From NCBI GenBank assembly GCA_013297875.1, contig JAAFIW010000004.1:239521-303520 (forward strand): DNA of 64,000 nt, in the 5' to 3' direction. The notes beneath the pieces are model-generated. The model did not search any database, had not been told where the DNA came from, and saw only the letters and a program-made list of their open reading frames with translations. A program made the position numbers and the translations under genes. The stretch comes from Comamonadaceae bacterium. Its GTDB lineage: Bacteria > Pseudomonadota > Gammaproteobacteria > Burkholderiales > Burkholderiaceae_C. Positions 35,023 to 42,805 of the stretch are shown in pieces. Positions within the stretch are counted from its first letter, which is position 1. Every line of letters starts with the position of its first letter.

Positions 35023-35129
35023 ACAAAGCACCTTCGAAACGATGTTGGACAAAATTTTATGCCGTTCAAACCAAATTCACACCCATTTTCAGAACCCTAT
35101 TTCGCCCCCCGCTGCGTAAAGTACTGCGC

Positions 35130-37862
35130 ATGACCGACCTCAGCTTACAAACCTTTTTCGACGCCGACCCCCAAGAAACCAGCGAGTGGCGCGACGCGTT
35201 TTCTGCGCTGGTGGCCACCCACGGCGCGGCCCGTGCGCGCTTTGTGCTCGATGAGCTGGTGCGCCAGGCCCACGCCAGCCAGGTGGGCTGGACGCCGGAG
35301 CTGGTCACGCCTTATGTGAACACCGTGGCCGTGGATCGGCAGCCGCCGTTTCCCGGTGACCTGGCGCTGGAAGAAAAGCTGGCCTCGCTGATGCGCTGGA
35401 ACGCGCTGGCCATGGTGGCCCGCGCGAACGGGGCTTATGGCGAGTTGGGCGGGCACATTGCCAGCTATGCCAGCGCGGCGGATTTGTTTGAGGTGGGGTT
35501 TAACCATTTCTTTCATGCAAGGAATGGGGCCGCAGCGAAGGGCCGCCCCGAGCAAGGCAGCACCCCCTCGGGGGGCAGCGCAGCACATGCAGTTGCAAGC
35601 GTGGGGGCCATTCACAACGGCGATTTGGTGTTCTTCCAGCCCCACAGCGCCCCCGGCGTCTATGCCCGCGCCTTTCTCGAAGGGCGGCTCACTGAAAACG
35701 ACCTCGCCCACTACCGCCAGGAAATCACGGCCCCCGCGTTCAAGGGCGCAGACGGCCAAGGCGCACGCGGCCTGAGTAGCTACCCGCACCCCTGGCTCAT
35801 GCCCGACTTCTGGCAGTTTCCCACCGGCTCCATGGGCATAGGGCCGATCAGCTCGATCTACCACGCGCGCTTTATGCGCTACCTCACCCACCGCAAGCTG
35901 CTCAACTGCGAGGGCAGAAAAGTCTGGGGCGTGTTTGGCGATGGCGAGATGGACGAGCCCGAAAGCATGAGCGCGCTCACCCTGGCCAGCCGCGAAAAGC
36001 TGGACAACCTGGTCTGGGTGGTCAACTGCAACTTGCAGCGCCTGGACGGCCCGGTGCGCGGCAATGGCCGCATCATTGACGAACTTGAAAAGCTGTTTTG
36101 CGGTGCTGGCTGGCACGTGGTCAAACTGGTCTGGGGCAGCGACTGGGACGGCCTGTTTGCCCGCGACACCACCGGCGCGCTGGCCCGCGCGCTGCTTGAG
36201 ACGGTCGACGGGCAAATGCAGACCTTTGCCGCCAAAGACGGACGCTTCAACCGCGAGCACTTCTTTGGCCAAAACGAGGAACTCAAGCGCCTGGCCCAAG
36301 GCATGACCGACGAGCAAATTGACCGCCTCAAACGCGGCGGCCACGACCTCGTGAAAATCCACGCCGCCTATGCCGCTGCAGCCGCCCACAAAGGCCAGCC
36401 CACCGTCATATTGGCCCACACCAAAAAAGGCTACGGCATGGGCACCGCCGGCCAGGGCAAGATGACCACGCACAGCCAGAAAAAGCTGGATGAAGCCGCG
36501 CTGCTGGCCTTTCGCAACCGCTTCAATCTGCCACTAACGGATGCGCAAGCCGCCAACCTCGAATTTTTCAAGCCCGCTGCCGACAGCCCCGAAATGCAAT
36601 ACCTGCACCAGCAGCGCAGCAAGCTGGGCGGTTATTTGCCCCAGCGCCAAACCACCGCGCCCAAGCTGCCCGTGCCCGATTTGGCCAGTTACGCGCAATT
36701 TGCCCTGGAAGCAGGCGGCAAAGAAATGTCCACCACCATGGCCTTTGTGCGCCTGCTGGGCAACCTGCTCAAAGACCCGGCGCTGGGCGCGCACATCGTG
36801 CCCATCGTGGCCGACGAGGCGCGCACTTTCGGCATGGCCAACCTGTTCAAACAAGTCGGCATCTACTCCAGCTTGGGCCAGCGCTACGAGCCCGAAGACA
36901 TTGGCTCCGTGCTGAGTTACCGCGAGGCGCTTGACGGCCAGATTCTGGAAGAAGGCATATCCGAAGCAGGCGCGATTGCCAGCTGGACAGCCGCCGCCAC
37001 CAGCTACAGCGTGCACGGCCTGGCCATGCTGCCCTTCTACATCTACTACAGCATGTTCGGCTTTCAGCGCGTAGGCGACGCCATCTGGGCCGCCGCTGAC
37101 CAACGCGCCCGCGGCTTCCTGCTGGGCGCCACTTCAGGCCGCACCACCTTGGGCGGCGAAGGCCTGCAACACCAAGACGGCTCCAGCCATTTGGTAGCAG
37201 CCACCATCCCCAACTGCAAAGCCTACGACCCCGCCTTTGCCAGCGAGCTGGCCGTCATCGTCGACCACGGCATGCGCAAGATGCTGGTGAACCAGGAAGA
37301 TGTTTTTTACTACATCACCTTGATGAACGAGAACTACGCGCAGCCCGATTTGCCGGCGGATGTGAGTGGTGATGTGAAGGCCAATGTGATAAAAGGTTGC
37401 TATAAATTAAATAGCTGCTTGAGCAATGAATACATGGGCGAGCAGGCTAAAACACTTAAAACCGTCACCTTATTGGGCTCCGGCGCCATCCTCACCGAAG
37501 TCATCAAAGCCGCTGCGCTGCTCGCAGCACAAGGTATCCACGCCCACGTCTACAGCGTCACCAGCTGGAGCGAATTGGCAAGAGACGGCATCGCCTGCGA
37601 ACAACGCCTGCTGGCCGGCCACGCCAACCCCGGCACAGCCTTTTTTACCCAACAACTGTCCACCAGCACCGGCCCGGTGATAGCCGCCACCGACTACGTC
37701 AGAGCCGTCCCCGACAGCGTCCGCGCCTTCGTGCCGCCCGGCAGGCGCTACATCACCCTAGGCACCGACGGCTTCGGCCGCAGCGACACCCGCGCCGCAC
37801 TGCGGGAGTTTTTTGCGGTGGATGCGGCAGCGATTGTTAGAGCGGCGTTGGCGGTGTTTTGA
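35130..37862 (+). CDS. aceE: Pyruvate dehydrogenase E1 component, homodimeric type
   Basis: 910 residues. ThDP-binding signature GDGEMDEPES (about 270) to NCNLQRLDG (about 300), plus family blocks HPWLMPDFWQFPTGSMGIGP, LAHTKKGYGMGTAGQG and YIYYSMFGFQRVGD. It decarboxylates pyruvate and acetylates the E2 lipoyl group. No aceF or lpd follows, so this is a solitary E1, perhaps a second copy. Two segments look foreign: residues 132-153 (GAAAKGRPEQGSTPSGGSAA) inserted in FFHARN...GDLVFFQ, and about 755-775 (CYKLNSCLSNEYMGEQ) from a GCTTGAGCA element before TLLGSGA. Both keep the frame. Whether the enzyme is active is untested. Confidence 0.9.
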   Translation: MTDLSLQTFFDADPQETSEWRDAFSALVATHGAARARFVLDELVRQAHASQVGWTPELVTPYVNTVAVDRQPPFPGDLALEEKLASLMRWNALAMVARANGAYGELGGHIASYASAADLFEVGFNHFFHARNGAAAKGRPEQGSTPSGGSAAHAVASVGAIHNGDLVFFQPHSAPGVYARAFLEGRLTENDLAHYRQEITAPAFKGADGQGARGLSSYPHPWLMPDFWQFPTGSMGIGPISSIYHARFMRYLTHRKLLNCEGRKVWGVFGDGEMDEPESMSALTLASREKLDNLVWVVNCNLQRLDGPVRGNGRIIDELEKLFCGAGWHVVKLVWGSDWDGLFARDTTGALARALLETVDGQMQTFAAKDGRFNREHFFGQNEELKRLAQGMTDEQIDRLKRGGHDLVKIHAAYAAAAAHKGQPTVILAHTKKGYGMGTAGQGKMTTHSQKKLDEAALLAFRNRFNLPLTDAQAANLEFFKPAADSPEMQYLHQQRSKLGGYLPQRQTTAPKLPVPDLASYAQFALEAGGKEMSTTMAFVRLLGNLLKDPALGAHIVPIVADEARTFGMANLFKQVGIYSSLGQRYEPEDIGSVLSYREALDGQILEEGISEAGAIASWTAAATSYSVHGLAMLPFYIYYSMFGFQRVGDAIWAAADQRARGFLLGATSGRTTLGGEGLQHQDGSSHLVAATIPNCKAYDPAFASELAVIVDHGMRKMLVNQEDVFYYITLMNENYAQPDLPADVSGDVKANVIKGCYKLNSCLSNEYMGEQAKTLKTVTLLGSGAILTEVIKAAALLAAQGIHAHVYSVTSWSELARDGIACEQRLLAGHANPGTAFFTQQLSTSTGPVIAATDYVRAVPDSVRAFVPPGRRYITLGTDGFGRSDTRAALREFFAVDAAAIVRAALAVF
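35523..35589. repeat. GGGGCCGCAGCGAAGGGC-type repeat inside aceE
   Basis: GGGGCCGCAGCGAAGGGCCG and CACCCCCTCGGGGGGCAGCG. This kind of sequence is common in intergenic gaps of Comamonadaceae as I recall. It is read in frame and inserts about 22 residues. Confidence 0.65.
37394..37453 (+). repeat. GCTTGAGCA element, copy 12, inside aceE
   Basis: GGTTGCTATAAATTAAATAG then CTGCTTGAGCAATGAATACA, TGGGC and GGCTAAAACACTTAAAA. Full-length and read in frame as GCYKLNSCLSNEYMGEQ. Confidence 0.9.
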
Positions 37863-37881
37863 GGGACTGGCGTCGGGAGAA

Positions 37882-37966
37882 GCAATCGGGGTCAGATCCC
37901 AATTCAGGACACGGTCATGTCGGCGGACGCGGAGCTTGTACGAAATTGGGCTCCGACCCCGATTGC
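37882..37966 (-). repeat. GGGGTCAG palindrome, copy B (inverse type)
   Basis: GCAATCGGGGTC (37882-37893) and GACCCCGATTGC (37955-37966) are perfect 12-bp arms. The inner sequence is inverted relative to copies A, C, D and F. The flank GGTGCCGGAGAC is shared with copy E. Confidence 0.9.
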
Positions 37967-38016
37967 GGGGTGCCGGAGACTAAAAACCTTCCATGGCAAC
38001 GGGAGGAAAGAAGATC

Positions 38017-38070
38017 AAAACAGCCCACAGCCCATGAATTCATTGCTCAAGCAGCTACAAAAAACGTAGT
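38017..38070 (-). repeat. GCTTGAGCA element, copy 13
   Basis: AAAACAGCCCACAGCCCATG then AATTCATTGCTCAAGCAGCT and AACGTAGT. It lies about 40 bp beyond the stop of the frameshifted zinc-ribbon gene. Confidence 0.9.
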
Positions 38071-38113
38071 GAACTGAATCTGGTTCTCAAGCGTTGCGGC
38101 TGCGACGCAGGGG

Positions 38114-38592
38114 CTATGTTTCCGTGCGTCCGATTGCCTCAAGTAGTTTCTCGCCCTCTGTTTTCCTGGAGTGACTTTTAAGCCACTCGGTGACCTCGCC
38201 CTCGCGCGTCGGCGGCGCGTATCCCACGCTGCACCCGCAGCCTTTGAATGCAAAGCCATGCTCATACAGTTTTTGAATGATGCGCCACGCTTGGACGTCA
38301 CGCTTCGGAGGCGGCCTGAAGTCCAACCCCATCGAAGCCATCTGTTGTTGACACTGAGGACAGACGGAAACGTCGGCAAGGTAGCGATCATAAGCTGTTC
38401 GTAGGAAACGCCAAACTTTGCTTCAACCGCCCTTCGACGGGGCGTGGAGCTGTACACAGCAACAATTTCCTCGTACACGGCACCCAGACCGGCATGTTTT
38501 AGGTACTCATCGATTGGCGTCTTCTTGAATGCTTTTCGACACGAGAAGCAGGCAAAGTGCGACTTGTAGATAACGGCTGCGTAGCGACACAT
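38114..38592 (-). pseudogene. Zinc-ribbon protein gene broken by a frameshift
   Basis: Two frames together give one protein. The first begins MCRYAAVIYKSHFACFSCRK and runs to about RRRAVEAK; the second continues VWRFLRTAYDRYLADVSVCP, then CQQQMASMGLDFRPPP, to the stop at 38114. Restoring one A in the run at 38417-38419 joins them (roughly 160 residues) and brings CFSC and CPQC together as a four-Cys zinc site. The stop of the upstream gene overlaps its ATG (TAATG). A sequencing error is the alternative to a true mutation. Function unknown. Confidence 0.7.
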
Positions 38593-38837
38593 TAGATGTA
38601 ATTCGGTGCGTGTTCACGGTACCGCTCGAACCAGGATAGCTGCGCATCGCCATAGGATTCGTTGTTCCATCGGCGTGCAAGCGCTCGTGGTTGGATTGTT
38701 TTGCAGGAATAGCAAACATCCCTTGCTGCCACGTACGACCAAGGATCTTCTCCTTCGTGTTTCACGCCGACATGCATCTCTTCCGCACATCGCTCAGAGC
38801 CGCATTCGACGCATTTGAAAGGGGATTCGTTGCTCAT
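38592..38837 (-). CDS. Small zinc-ribbon-type protein
   Basis: 81 residues from ATG 38837 (MSNESPFKCVECGSERC). CVECGSERC and DVCYSCKT supply paired cysteines for a treble-clef or zinc-ribbon site; the rest is helical (ALARRWNNESYGDAQLSWFERY). The frame is open 11 codons upstream without support. It is coupled (TAATG) to the frameshifted zinc-ribbon gene, so the two form one expression unit. The family is not named with confidence. Confidence 0.6.
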   Translation of the reverse strand: MSNESPFKCVECGSERCAEEMHVGVKHEGEDPWSYVAARDVCYSCKTIQPRALARRWNNESYGDAQLSWFERYREHAPNYI

Positions 38838-38980
38838 GTCTATTGGTCTGAAGTGGCGGCGCGGTTTCATTTGGCTGCCGCTGTCAGGTTACGGGCATCA
38901 GCAAATTATGGTGTCAAACCGATAGATCCAACGCATGCGGTCTTCGCACCCATGCCCCCGCGCTTCGGAACCCAAAAAAC

Positions 38981-39054
38981 GGGGTCAGAGTCCGATTTCG
39001 TAGTTGTGTTTTGGCGTTTCAGGTAGACCGTGTCCTGAATCGGAATCTGACCCC
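38981..39054 (+). repeat. GGGGTCAG palindrome, copy C
   Basis: GGGGTCAGAGTCCGATTTCG facing CTGAATCGGAATCTGACCCC, with flanks CTTCGGAACCCAAAAAA and ATTTTTTTCGACGC. The gap 38871-39196 holds this and copy 14 and no gene. Confidence 0.9.
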
Positions 39055-39077
39055 ATTTTTTTCGACGCTCTGAGGGG

Positions 39078-39131
39078 GAAACAGCCATTAGCCCATGAAT
39101 TCATTGCTCAAGCAGCTACAAAAAGCGTAGT
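39078..39131 (-). repeat. GCTTGAGCA element, copy 14
   Basis: AAACAGCCATTAGCCCATG then AATTCATTGCTCAAGCAGCT and AGCGTAGT, immediately after palindrome C. Confidence 0.9.
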
Positions 39132-39196
39132 GACCGAAAGCTCTAGAAGCGGGATGTTGCGGTGCATAGAAAGGCCAACCTCAACAGCCCAAAGGC

Positions 39197-39658
39197 TCAG
39201 ACACCCCGATGCGCCCGCGCCTTCTGCCGCCCCACCTCTGACAACGTCCCTTCAGGATTGCGTCTCATCGTTTTGATGAACTCGGCCTTGCGAAACCGAA
39301 GGGCAGACCAGTCTGGGTCTATGGCCACCTGCCGCACCGGCTCGTAGCCGGCCTGGCCCAGTGCCTGCCAGCCCGTGTCGCGGTTGAACTCGCATGTGAA
39401 TCTCTTCGACGACGCCTTGGGGTAGACCATCCAGAGCACGGCATCACCCGCTGCCGCTTGGGTGAGTTGCTGTGTGGCGGCTTCAACGTCGGCGTTCGTC
39501 AGGACGAAGGCCAGCGCAAAAGTGACCTGGCCTGCGGCCGTGCGTTTGATCTCCACGCCTTCAAGCAATCGCAACTCAGCCTCGAAGGATTCAGGGGCGT
39601 TCAGCACGTGGATCAAGCGCGCGTCGGCCAGGTTGAGCTTTTTGAATAGCGGGGTCAT
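39197..39658 (-). CDS. DUF3052-like hypothetical protein
   Basis: 153 residues. The pattern LLEGVEIKRTAAGQVTFALAF, then AVLWMVYPKASSKRFTCEFN RDTGW and VRQVAIDPDWSALRFRKAEF resembles the DUF3052 group, whose members share LWxxYPK and VDxxWSALRFR blocks; this assignment is from memory. The C-terminus is basic (VGRQKARAHRGV). No signal or membrane segment. It follows the secreted hypothetical gene after 16 bp, so the two are probably co-transcribed within one repeat-bounded unit. Confidence 0.65.
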   Translation of the reverse strand: MTPLFKKLNLADARLIHVLNAPESFEAELRLLEGVEIKRTAAGQVTFALAFVLTNADVEAATQQLTQAAAGDAVLWMVYPKASSKRFTCEFNRDTGWQALGQAGYEPVRQVAIDPDWSALRFRKAEFIKTMRRNPEGTLSEVGRQKARAHRGV

Positions 39659-39674
39659 GGGTGATTTGTGATGG

Positions 39675-40352
39675 CTAGGGTTGCTTGGGATCGGTTTTTA
39701 ACAAAGGTTCGAGGTCTTTGAAAGTCGAAACCGTTGGCAGCCCTTCGACAACTTCTGCGCGGGCGCCAGCCCCTCGTGCAATTGTCCAACCAGAGATGAC
39801 CGTGCTCGGTGGGATGGGCGCAAGGTCAAGGAAGTTGATGGTGCCTGAGGCCTTGATGTTGACGCCTGGTTGCCGCTGCTCGACGGCCATGAAATCAAAA
39901 ACCACGGACGACGGGTTAACCCAATGCGCATTGCCGGTCACGGTAATTCCTGCTCTGCTCATGCCGGTGTTGGCATACGAAAAAGCCGTCGGTGCGCTTG
40001 GCACCGCACATGGCTGCTGAAAATAGCCCGCCAGAAAATTTGTGACGATGCCAGCGGGCATCTCAAGCATGACAAATGGCGACGGGCCCGCTTGCTTGAA
40101 AGGGTCATAGCCCTTGAAAAGGTAGATGTCATTGGGCAGCTGGTACATCTCCTGAACTGACTTTCCGTCCTCAAGACGGGCGTAGAGCCCATCAGAAAAA
40201 CGCGCAAGCGTTATCGAGCCAGGAGTACCCGGCGAAAATGAAATGGCGGAGAAATCTCTCCAGGTTTTGCCCTGTGGGCAGTACCAGGCTGTGCTCGACA
40301 TAGACAGAAGCGCCAAGGCAGACAGCGCAATTTTTCGCAGTCGTAGGGACAT
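39675..40352 (-). CDS. Secreted hypothetical protein
   Basis: 225 residues from ATG 40352 (MSLRLRKIALSALALLSMSS). The upstream open part to 40478 is repeat sequence. It has a Sec signal peptide of about 22 residues with cleavage near STAWYC. The mature part is beta-rich with scattered Cys and aromatic residues (YFQQPCAVPSAP, GNAHWVNPSSVVFDFMAVEQ), fitting a periplasmic or surface protein. The family is not recognised. Palindrome copy D lies directly upstream and may overlap its promoter. Confidence 0.65.
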   Translation of the reverse strand: MSLRLRKIALSALALLSMSSTAWYCPQGKTWRDFSAISFSPGTPGSITLARFSDGLYARLEDGKSVQEMYQLPNDIYLFKGYDPFKQAGPSPFVMLEMPAGIVTNFLAGYFQQPCAVPSAPTAFSYANTGMSRAGITVTGNAHWVNPSSVVFDFMAVEQRQPGVNIKASGTINFLDLAPIPPSTVISGWTIARGAGARAEVVEGLPTVSTFKDLEPLLKTDPKQP

Positions 40353-40403
40353 GGCTTTTTCCGATTCTGTTGTTCTGGTCTTCGCGCTCCGGAGCCCAGA
40401 AAC

Positions 40404-40476
40404 GGGGTCAGAGCCCGATTTCGTATAAGTGTCGCAGCACTTCGGACAGACCACGTCCTGAATAGGGATCGACCCC
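40404..40476 (+). repeat. GGGGTCAG palindrome, copy D
   Basis: GGGGTCAGAGCCCGATTTCG facing CTGAATAGGGATCGACCCC (one base lost in the right arm), flanked by CTCCGGAGCCCAGAAA and ATTTTTCTGGCGC. Confidence 0.88.
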
Positions 40477-40497
40477 ATTTTTCTGGCGCTCTGAGAT

Positions 40498-40552
40498 CAA
40501 AATAGCCGATAGCCCAGAGATTCATTGCTCAAGCAGCTATCAAAAGCGTAGT
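40498..40552 (-). repeat. GCTTGAGCA element, copy 15
   Basis: AAAATAGCCGATAGCCCAGA then GATTCATTGCTCAAGCAGCT and AGCGTAGTG. It ends three bases before the stop of the barstar gene. Confidence 0.9.
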
Positions 40553-40555
40553 GAT

Positions 40556-40879
40556 CTAGACACGGAAACACACCACGAGGATGGCGGGTTGGCCTGTCTC
40601 CAGGCGGCGCCAGTTGACGAAGGCTGAGCATTCGACGAAGGCTTCGTATTGATCTGGGCACCGCAACTTGAACGCCTGCGCGTGGTCGAGGGCAATGCAG
40701 ACAAGCTCGCCTGGTGGCGCGTGAATTGCACTGAATTCTTCGTCCAGACGGGTCATGCAATCTATCCAGGCGTCCATATTGCGGCCGTAGAACGCCGGAA
40801 AGCCGAAGGCTGTGGCAAACGCATCGTGGAATGACGGCCAGTCGGTGATTTGGGAGGCGTCGATTTGGACGGTTTTCAT
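40556..40879 (-). CDS. Barstar-family protein (ribonuclease inhibitor-like)
   Basis: 107 residues, the full length for the family. The hallmark is GFPAFYGRNMDAWIDCMTRL; it opens MKTVQIDASQITDWPSFHD and ends in a strand PAILVVCFRV. Barstars bind and block barnase-like RNases and also occur as solitary immunity proteins. No barnase or polymorphic toxin is encoded nearby. The ATG overlaps the stop of the upstream GNAT gene (ATGA), giving a coupled pair inside one repeat-bounded unit. Confidence 0.85.
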   Translation of the reverse strand: MKTVQIDASQITDWPSFHDAFATAFGFPAFYGRNMDAWIDCMTRLDEEFSAIHAPPGELVCIALDHAQAFKLRCPDQYEAFVECSAFVNWRRLETGQPAILVVCFRV

Positions 40880-41328
40880 GGCGAGCGTCGCACGCGCATG
40901 TCGATCTGGTTGTCGAACGCAATGTCCATCCGAACCATGTCACGTAGCGGTATTCCATTTTGCTTCCAGACTTTGTGCCACCGCTTCACAAAAAAGTTGA
41001 CGTCAACACCCACAATTCGAAAGCCAAATCGCTGGTAAAAAACCAACTGGCCCGCGCCACCATTGCCAGTTCCAACCTCTAATCGATGCGCTCCCTGCTG
41101 CCTGGCCAGGGTACGCGCCTTGTTCAGCAAACGGGTGCCAATGCCTTTGCGCTGCACGCTTTGCAATACGGCCAGGTTCATGATCTCCCACTCGTCGCCA
41201 CACACTGCAAGCCATAGCTCGCCACGAGCCAAGTACTTCTCGATTTCAGGCTTGGGGCCATCGGCGCTGAGCAGAAGGCTCCATGGTGGCGTCTCGTCAG
41301 TTTTGGCTTTGCGGATCGTCGTTTTCAT
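40876..41328 (-). CDS. GNAT-family N-acetyltransferase, probably internally shortened
   Basis: 150 residues. Motif A is NLAVLQSVQRKGIGTRLLNKA, with GTGNGGAGQLVFYQRFGFRI after it and IPLRDMVRMDIAF at the end, very like the YvbK-type group. The region GELWLAVCGDEWEIMNLAV appears to lack roughly 14 residues (a strand and turn) compared with that group as I recall it, so activity may be impaired. It overlaps the barstar gene by 4 bp. Substrate unknown. Confidence 0.75.
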   Translation of the reverse strand: MKTTIRKAKTDETPPWSLLLSADGPKPEIEKYLARGELWLAVCGDEWEIMNLAVLQSVQRKGIGTRLLNKARTLARQQGAHRLEVGTGNGGAGQLVFYQRFGFRIVGVDVNFFVKRWHKVWKQNGIPLRDMVRMDIAFDNQIDMRVRRSP

Positions 41329-41350
41329 AGCGGTTGGTTCGTTTGCCCCT

Positions 41351-41387
41351 GCGATTCACTGTTCCGGCAGCTACAAAAAGCGTAGTG
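41351..41387 (-). repeat. Degenerate GCTTGAGCA element, copy 16
   Basis: GATTCACTGTTCCGGCAGCT then ACAAAAAGCGTAGTG. Left half decayed, right half intact. It lies upstream of the GNAT gene start. Confidence 0.7.
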
Positions 41388-41412
41388 GTCATAAGCCTCA
41401 GAAGCGGGGTGA

Positions 41413-41498
41413 GCAATCGGGGTCAGATCAAAATTCAGGACGTTGTTTGGATCGGCGCGCGAGGTGCAAGTACGAAATTTTGCTCTGACCCCGATTGC
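41413..41498 (-). repeat. GGGGTCAG palindrome, copy E (inverse type)
   Basis: GCAATCGGGGTCAGA (41413-41427) and TCTGACCCCGATTGC (41484-41498) are perfect 15-bp arms. Same type as copy B and followed by GGTGCCGGAGAC. The gap 41329-41723 contains copies 16, E, F and 17 and no gene. Confidence 0.92.
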
Positions 41499-41551
41499 GG
41501 GGGTGCCGGAGACGACGACTATCAAGTCTTCGCGCTTCGGAACCCAAAAAC

Positions 41552-41624
41552 GGGGTCAGAGCCCGATTTCGTATGGGTATTTTGGCGCTCCGGACTGGCC
41601 GTGTCCTGAATCGGGATCTGACCC
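41552..41624 (+). repeat. GGGGTCAG palindrome, copy F
   Basis: GGGGTCAGAGCCCGATTTCG facing CTGAATCGGGATCTGACCCC, flanks as in copies A, C and D. It stands 53 bp after copy E, so both types occur side by side. Confidence 0.92.
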
Positions 41625-41646
41625 CATTTTTCCGCGCGCTGAGGCG

Positions 41647-41702
41647 TAAAAAAGCCGGTAGCCCAGGTATTCATTGCTCAAACAGCTATCAAAAACATAT
41701 TA
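41647..41702 (-). repeat. GCTTGAGCA element, copy 17
   Basis: AAAAAAGCCGGTAGCCCAGG then TATTCATTGCTCAAACAGCT and ATCAAAAACATATTA. It ends 22 bp before the BKACE stop. Confidence 0.88.
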
Positions 41703-41723
41703 CTCTGAGTCTCAAACAACCGT

Positions 41724-42656
41724 TCAAAACGCCACGTTCTCCCGCCCCTTGAGCTGCAGCATTTGCCTGGCTTCGTCGGGTGTTGCGACTTGCAAGCTGA
41801 GGCTTTCGATCAAGGTTCTTGCGCGTTGGACTTGGGCGGCGTTGGATGGGGCGAGTTGGCCGGGGCCGTCCCACAGCGAGTCTTCCAGGCCGACGCGGAC
41901 GTTGCCGCCCATGGCCAGGGACTGGGCGGCAATCGGCAGTTGGTTGCGGCCGGCGCCCAGCACCGACCAGATGTAGTCAGTACCGAACAGGCGGTCTGCG
42001 GTGCGGTGCATGTGGGCCACGTCTTCGGGGTGCGGGCCGATGCCGCCCAAGAGGCCGAAGACGGATTGGATGAGGAAGGGGGGTTTGATCAGGCCGCGAT
42101 CAATGAAGTGGGCGGCGGTGTACAGGTGGCCGATGTCGTAGCACTCAATTTCAAAGCGGGTGCCGTTGCCTGCGCAAGTTTGCAGGATGTGGGCGATGTC
42201 TTTGAAGGTGTTTTTGAACACGCGGTCGTCGCTGTTGGCCAGGTAGGGCTGCTCCCAGGCGTGTTGGAACTCTTTGAAGCGGCTGAGCATGGGGTACAGG
42301 CCCAGGTTCATCGAGCCCATGTTGAGCGAGGCGACTTCAGGTTGGAAGGTGGCCACGGGCACCAGGCGCTCGTCAACCAGCATGGTGGGCGCGCCGCCGG
42401 TGGTGATGTTGATCACCACATCGCAGCGCGCTTTGATCTGCGGCAGAAACGCCTTGAACAGCTCGGGGTCTTGCGAGGGCGAGCCGTCTTCGGGCTTGCG
42501 GGCGTGCAGGTGCACGATGGCTGCGCCCTCCTCAGCTGCACCTACCGCCGCGTCGGCGATTTGCTGACCGGTGATGGGCAAATACGGCGACATGCTGGGG
42601 GTGTGGATGGCACCGGTGACGGCGCAGGTGATGATGACTTTGTTGGACTTGGCCAT
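41724..42656 (-). CDS. BKACE-family beta-keto acid cleavage enzyme (DUF849)
   Basis: 310 residues. Opening KVIITCAVTGAIHTPSMSPY, metal-ligand HLHAR near residue 50, DGSPSQDPELF, VVINITTGGAP, and the late GLGGIGPHPEDVAHMH-type region are typical. The family cleaves beta-keto acids with acetyl-CoA to give acetoacetate and a CoA ester, with many different substrates (3-keto-5-aminohexanoate, dehydrocarnitine and others). It lies downstream of a TetR gene and a Mo-hydroxylase operon on the same strand. The substrate is unknown. Confidence 0.88.
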   Translation of the reverse strand: MAKSNKVIITCAVTGAIHTPSMSPYLPITGQQIADAAVGAAEEGAAIVHLHARKPEDGSPSQDPELFKAFLPQIKARCDVVINITTGGAPTMLVDERLVPVATFQPEVASLNMGSMNLGLYPMLSRFKEFQHAWEQPYLANSDDRVFKNTFKDIAHILQTCAGNGTRFEIECYDIGHLYTAAHFIDRGLIKPPFLIQSVFGLLGGIGPHPEDVAHMHRTADRLFGTDYIWSVLGAGRNQLPIAAQSLAMGGNVRVGLEDSLWDGPGQLAPSNAAQVQRARTLIESLSLQVATPDEARQMLQLKGRENVAF

Positions 42657-42689
42657 GGGGAACCTCGGATCAGGGGTGGTTGGGGGGCA

Positions 42690-42805
42690 ATGACAAATGA
42701 CTTTGCGGCTGGCGCGGCGTCAATGACAGATGACAACGCGGGTTCGCAGTCATCTGTCATTGCGACCGACAGGTCGAGTCATCTGTCATGCGTCATCTGT
42801 CATTG
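42690..42805. repeat. ATGACAGATGAC-type palindrome mosaic
   Basis: ATGACAAATGAC and ATGACAGATGAC at the left face GTCATCTGTCAT (three times) at the right. It overlaps the TetR gene end and supplies its TGA stop. Confidence 0.75.

Noticed and set aside
41334..41609. Open reading frames across the repeats at 41.3-41.7 kb and 34.2-34.5 kb as genes
   Set aside because: They are translations of GGGGTCAG and GCTTGAGCA repeats, lack ribosome sites and share peptides only through the repeats.
34369..41702. Classical integron with attC sites
   Set aside because: No GTTRRRY/RYYYAAC boxes were found at the repeat ends and no tyrosine integrase gene is present in the window.
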